Shown here: in pieces, positions 24,705-27,820 of the stretch | Layout: each line of letters opens with the position of its first letter | Position numbering within the stretch: the first letter of the stretch is position 1 | Source: Candidatus Aminicenantes bacterium UBA4820 | GTDB lineage: Bacteria > Acidobacteriota > UBA4820 | Direction: 5' to 3' | DNA length: 27,820 bases | Assembly (NCBI GenBank): GCA_002402325.1 | Contig: DHFQ01000006.1 | Location: forward strand, 1-27,820 | Program-made: the position numbers and the translations under genes | The notes under the pieces: model-generated | Told to the model about the DNA's origin: nothing | Database searches by the model: none | Seen by the model: the letters and a program-made list of their open reading frames with translations, nothing else

Positions 24705-25160
24705 TCACTCCTCAGAAAAATCTTTCCCTTTCATTGTAAGAACTGGACAGGGAGCCCTTCTTACCACTCTTTCAGCGGTTGAACCTAAAAGTGCGTGTGT
24801 AAAGCCTGTATATCCGTGAGTTCCCATAACAATGAGATCCGCCTTTGTATCTTGAGCCAATTTAACAATTTCAGATGAGGCTATTCCCCTTACCACTTTT
24901 GTTTCAATTCTCTCTTTGGGTAAATCCAATCTGGAAATAATTTCTTTAAGACTTTCTTCTGCTTTTTCTGTTAATTTGTCTTCAACATCCGTCATCGTTA
25001 GAGGTCCAAATGTAAAATCGGTTGGAGCGAGTATTGGTTCAAGGACATGAAGAACAACAAGATTTCCTCCGCAGGTTTTAGCAAAATCCGTAGCCATTTC
25101 AAGTGCTTCAAGAGACATCTTTGAAAAGTCAACCGGACAAATTATTTTATTCCACTTCAT
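24705..25160 (-). CDS. universal stress protein, ATP-binding type
   Basis: The 151-residue protein has the Usp fold: KIICPVDFSKMSLEAL at the N terminus, strand LVVLHVLEP, and the C-terminal ATP motif G-x2-G-x9-G-S in GTHGYTGFTHALLGS, followed by ERVVRRAPCPVLTM. UspA-type proteins bind ATP and help survival under starvation or redox stress. AAAGGAGG lies 5 bases upstream of the ATG. It is first in the minus-strand operon, 10 bp before the diguanylate cyclase, and its upstream region holds a CRP-like site shared with the divergent gene, so stress or energy state may control the whole operon. Confidence 0.93.
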   Translation of the reverse strand: MKWNKIICPVDFSKMSLEALEMATDFAKTCGGNLVVLHVLEPILAPTDFTFGPLTMTDVEDKLTEKAEESLKEIISRLDLPKERIETKVVRGIASSEIVKLAQDTKADLIVMGTHGYTGFTHALLGSTAERVVRRAPCPVLTMKGKDFSEE

Positions 25161-25235
25161 TTTAACCTCCTTTCATCACACAAAAATAGTTTATCAGAAT
25201 AAAAGAAAAAATAAAAGGGGGAAAAAATGGCAAAA

Positions 25236-25251
25236 TGTGATTTACATCACA
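25236..25251. promoter_or_regulatory. CRP/HcpR-type palindromic operator
   Basis: TGTGATTTACATCACA is a perfect match to the CRP-family consensus TGTGA-N6-TCACA. Its centre (25243.5) is about 41.5 bp from a start near 25285 that follows TATATT at 25273-25278, the standard class II activator position. On the other strand TATTTT at 25208-25213 would put a start near 25201, again about 42 bp away, so one dimer could serve both directions. The regulator gene is not in this window, so the family member (CRP, HcpR or other) is not known. Confidence 0.65.
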
Positions 25252-25272
25252 GATTTTTTTTTAAAAAAGATG

Positions 25273-25280
25273 TATATTAT
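25273..25280 (+). promoter_or_regulatory. -10 region of the secreted propeller gene
   Basis: TATATT (25273-25278), overlapping TATTAT (25275-25280), lies 21-23 bp after the CRP-like site. No good -35 box is present, as expected for an activator-dependent promoter. The start would fall near 25285-25287. Confidence 0.5.
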
Positions 25281-25295
25281 AGATGAAAGGTCAAA

Positions 25296-25315
25296 TTCCC
25301 CACTTTTTTGGGGAA
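25296..25315 (+). promoter_or_regulatory. hairpin directly before the SD of the propeller gene
   Basis: TTCCCC (25296-25301) and GGGGAA (25310-25315) form a six-base-pair stem with an eight-base loop containing TTTTTT. The AAGGAGG site (25316-25322) begins right after the stem. It may protect the mRNA 5' end or tune ribosome access. Confidence 0.45.
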
Positions 25316-25327
25316 AAGGAGGCTAAG

Positions 25328-27820
25328 ATGGTTAAAGTAAAAAGTTGTTCATTTCTTGTTTTAACCCTCATTTTGACTATTTTTTGTTCTTATTCTTTAT
25401 TTGGGCAATGGCAGAGGGTAGGAGCAGAACCTCAAGAGGACACAAAATCTATTGTTATTTCGGGTTCAACGGTGATTGCAGGAATGAAAAACTATGGAGT
25501 TTTTTATTCGGCAAACGGAGGTCCATGGCAGAAGACATGGCTTGATGAGTTTCAACTTAATTATGGGAATGTAACTTATCAAACAGCGGTTGTGAACTCT
25601 ATTGCACAATCAGGAGATGTAACCCTTGCAGGAACATCTGATGGAAAGATTTACTATACAACTACTCCTGAAAATCCCACTTTGCCCTGGAACTTGAGCA
25701 TTTTTAACCCATCAATTGGTACGAATCCAATAACCGACATTGTTGTTGCTTCAAACGGTGATATTCTTGCCACTGTGAAAGGTAGTGGGGTTTATAAATC
25801 TGATAATTTGGGTTCAAATTTTAACCTTATTCCTGGAACAAGCGGCGCTGGAACGGGAAATTTTACCTCAATTGCACTTCACGGAAATTATTCATTAAAT
25901 GGGAATTTTTTTGTAACAACAGAAGGTATTAATGGCGGACCTGGAGGAGGTATATATCGCTGGGATGGTTCGGGATGGACAGATATAAGTCCTGGTTCCT
26001 CTTATTCATTCAGTTCAATTTTAGTCTCTCCAGAAACAGGAGAACCTGAAAAAATATGGGCTGGAGACCTTATAGGTTCAGGACTTATGGAATCATCTGA
26101 CCTTGGGCAAACTTGGGGCAACTTCTCAAATTTGTGCGACCCCGTTTTGTCTTTATCGCTTGCACCAGATTACAATACAACAAAAGATGTTCTTGTAGGA
26201 ACGGAAATTGGATTTTACAAAATAAGTAGTGGTAGTGCTCATGACCTCTATCCAAAAGGGCTTGCAATAAATTCAATTACTTTAGACCCATCAGGGGCTA
26301 TATGGCTTGCAACAACTTCAGGTGTTAGAAAGATTAATGAGGGACAATCTTTTCCCCAAAATATAGAAGGAAATTCCCTTGCACTTTTTGATATCAGTTT
26401 TCTTGAAAATTCTCCTTCTTTTACTACTGATAACACGATATTTGCATTAAGTAGAAAGTTTGGGCTATTTACTTCAAAGAATGGAGGCAGTACATTCAAT
26501 CTCTCTATGGCTCCTCTTAGTGAAAAATCCCAACTTTCAAATCCAGATTACGATGTTGTTGGCTTTGGACCTTCGCCTCTATATTCAGGAACTGCAGGTT
26601 CGTGCAACACCGAACAATCAACTGTTTATTTAGCCACAAGAGGGCTTGGTGTTTTTAAATCAAATAATGCGGGCAATGATTGGGTTCCAATAAATGATGG
26701 AATATCTGACCCTTCCAATATTTGCTCCTTTGCTGTTACACCAAATCCTTATGAGTATCCTCTTTTTGCATCACTATGTTCATCGCTAGGTGTTTGTCGA
26801 TTTGAAGGAAATTCACAGACCTGGAGTTGCACACAGCTTAACCCACAACCAAACGAAATAAAGGTAATAGCCTTTCCAGAAAGTTTTCCAATTCCTCCAG
26901 TTGTATATGTTGTGACGGATATCGGATTATTTATTTCAAATTATGGAGGGGCAAGTTTTAATTTTGATACTACTCTTCCAACACCTCCTTCTAATAGAAC
27001 AGAAGTAACAAGCATCGCTTTCCACCCATCGTTTAATAACGGTTCAGAGCAAACAGTGTTTGTTGCAAGGGGAGGTTGTCTTTATAAAAAAGTTTTTTCT
27101 GAGGGTAGCTGGGTCTGGCAACTTGTCGGGTCATCTTCTCTTCCACAGGAAGAATACTTTGTAACAAATATCGCCATTTCACCAAATTATCAAAGTGATA
27201 ATTTGGTTGCTGTAACATTTAACAATCCTCACAATCACGCAAATGATGGTGTTTGGTTGAGTAGTGATGGAGGCAATACTTTTAACAATATCACTTCTAA
27301 TCTTCCCGATAAGTATCCACTCTATTTAAAGTTCATTCAAACCACTACAGGACTTAAACTTTTTGCAGGGTTGAGAAAAGAGAGATTATGGTTTTCAACT
27401 GCTGCCGCCTTTGATAATTGGCAACCTTCAACGGGGTGGGAAACCTCACCACCTTGTGTAAATGCTGTTGCAGTAAGCACTATGGGAACCCCTACAGATT
27501 GCACAGTTTTTAACACTCCGACAGATGTTTTCCTCGGAACCTGCAACGGAGTATTCTGGAGCAATGATGGGGGTGAAACATACAGACAAATTAACGAGGG
27601 GTTTGTAAGTTCAATTTCTGGACAGGGGTGCACACCTTTTAATGTTAATTCGTTACACCTTGAAAATGGTATTGCAGGTGCTACTTTTCAAACAGAAGCA
27701 GGGACAATGCAACCAATTCTTATTGCAGGAACAGAAGGAAATGGCGTCTTCTACAGAATGGCTTCTCCCTCTGGCTCGGGTTGGGATTGGTCAACTGGAA
27801 TATGGCATCAGGCAACAGGA
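25328..27820 (+). CDS. large secreted Asp-box (BNR-like) beta-propeller protein, 3' end cut by window
   Basis: The frame is open for 831 codons from the ATG at 25328 to the window edge, with no stop. AAGGAGG lies 5 bases upstream. A signal peptide (VKSCSFLVLTLILTIFCSYS, cleavage near 24-28) sends it out of the cytoplasm; the cysteine context is not a good lipobox. The rest is repeat after repeat with degenerate Asp-box motifs S-x-[DN]-x-G-x-[ST]-[WFY]: SDNLGSNF, SSDLGQTW, SKNGGSTF, SNNAGNDW, SNYGGASF, SSDGGNTF and SNDGGETY, spaced through the protein. These mark sialidase, sortilin or Ycf48-like beta-propellers, which serve as adhesion, glycan-binding or enzyme folds. No catalytic set is recognisable. 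A C-terminal anchoring or sorting domain may lie past the edge. Confidence 0.85.
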   Translation, partial: MVKVKSCSFLVLTLILTIFCSYSLFGQWQRVGAEPQEDTKSIVISGSTVIAGMKNYGVFYSANGGPWQKTWLDEFQLNYGNVTYQTAVVNSIAQSGDVTLAGTSDGKIYYTTTPENPTLPWNLSIFNPSIGTNPITDIVVASNGDILATVKGSGVYKSDNLGSNFNLIPGTSGAGTGNFTSIALHGNYSLNGNFFVTTEGINGGPGGGIYRWDGSGWTDISPGSSYSFSSILVSPETGEPEKIWAGDLIGSGLMESSDLGQTWGNFSNLCDPVLSLSLAPDYNTTKDVLVGTEIGFYKISSGSAHDLYPKGLAINSITLDPSGAIWLATTSGVRKINEGQSFPQNIEGNSLALFDISFLENSPSFTTDNTIFALSRKFGLFTSKNGGSTFNLSMAPLSEKSQLSNPDYDVVGFGPSPLYSGTAGSCNTEQSTVYLATRGLGVFKSNNAGNDWVPINDGISDPSNICSFAVTPNPYEYPLFASLCSSLGVCRFEGNSQTWSCTQLNPQPNEIKVIAFPESFPIPPVVYVVTDIGLFISNYGGASFNFDTTLPTPPSNRTEVTSIAFHPSFNNGSEQTVFVARGGCLYKKVFSEGSWVWQLVGSSSLPQEEYFVTNIAISPNYQSDNLVAVTFNNPHNHANDGVWLSSDGGNTFNNITSNLPDKYPLYLKFIQTTTGLKLFAGLRKERLWFSTAAAFDNWQPSTGWETSPPCVNAVAVSTMGTPTDCTVFNTPTDVFLGTCNGVFWSNDGGETYRQINEGFVSSISGQGCTPFNVNSLHLENGIAGATFQTEAGTMQPILIAGTEGNGVFYRMASPSGSGWDWSTGIWHQATG

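Noticed and set aside
25345..25545. 66-codon plus-strand open frame at the start of the last gene
   Set aside because: It is out of frame with the 831-codon frame from 25328 that carries the SD, signal peptide and Asp-box repeats.

Overview
The window is AT-rich and densely coded. It comes from a diderm bacterium: it has a fused LptF/LptG permease for lipopolysaccharide transport, a FadL/OmpP1-type outer-membrane porin and an AMIN-domain cell-wall amidase. Start codons often include TTG (at least five genes), usually behind clear AAGGAGG-type ribosome binding sites. I cannot place the organism at phylum level. The LptF-LptG fusion, low GC and gene mix suggest a deep-branching or uncultured diderm lineage, possibly from a warm anaerobic habitat, but that is inference. 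I see no tRNA, rRNA, CRISPR array, insertion sequence or prophage gene.

Layout. (1) 126-605 is a small plus-strand TPR protein converging on the next block. (2) 10428-595 is one long minus-strand gene train: glucokinase-like kinase, PIG-L deacetylase (overlapping it), GT4 glycosyltransferase, (alpha/alpha)6 glycoside hydrolase, GT4::(alpha/alpha)6 fusion, stand-alone type II phosphomannose isomerase cupin, GAPDH and fused LptF-LptG. The first six form a saccharide module of unknown product, and its last genes are central glycolysis and lipopolysaccharide export. (3) 10552-14851 on the plus strand holds a PiT phosphate permease, LepA/EF4 and a FadL-like porin, the first and last with good promoters. 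(4) 14959-17255 is a plus-strand trio: a DUF5343-like winged-helix protein, a conserved charged coiled-coil protein and an SPFH protein with three C-terminal zinc ribbons. (5) 17256-17604 has no intact gene but contains a palindrome and a minus-strand reading frame broken by one stop. (6) 25160-17605 is a minus-strand operon: UspA, membrane GAF-GGDEF diguanylate cyclase, TPR-HD-GYP phosphodiesterase, AMIN/Amidase_3, GerMN lipoprotein, MurI, RNase PH and Trm112-like protein. (7) From 25328 to the window edge runs a large secreted Asp-box (BNR-like) beta-propeller protein, cut by the edge.

How the parts work together. Block 6 joins c-di-GMP synthesis and breakdown to peptidoglycan remodelling and precursor synthesis; tight ATGA overlaps suggest translational coupling. 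The 25161-25327 divergent region carries a perfect CRP/HcpR-type palindrome about 41.5 bp from the plausible start of the secreted propeller gene, and possibly of the uspA operon too. The most interesting under-described items are the saccharide module with its SD-sequestering leader hairpin, the SPFH/zinc-ribbon trio, the LptF-LptG fusion and the CRP-like controlled divergent region.
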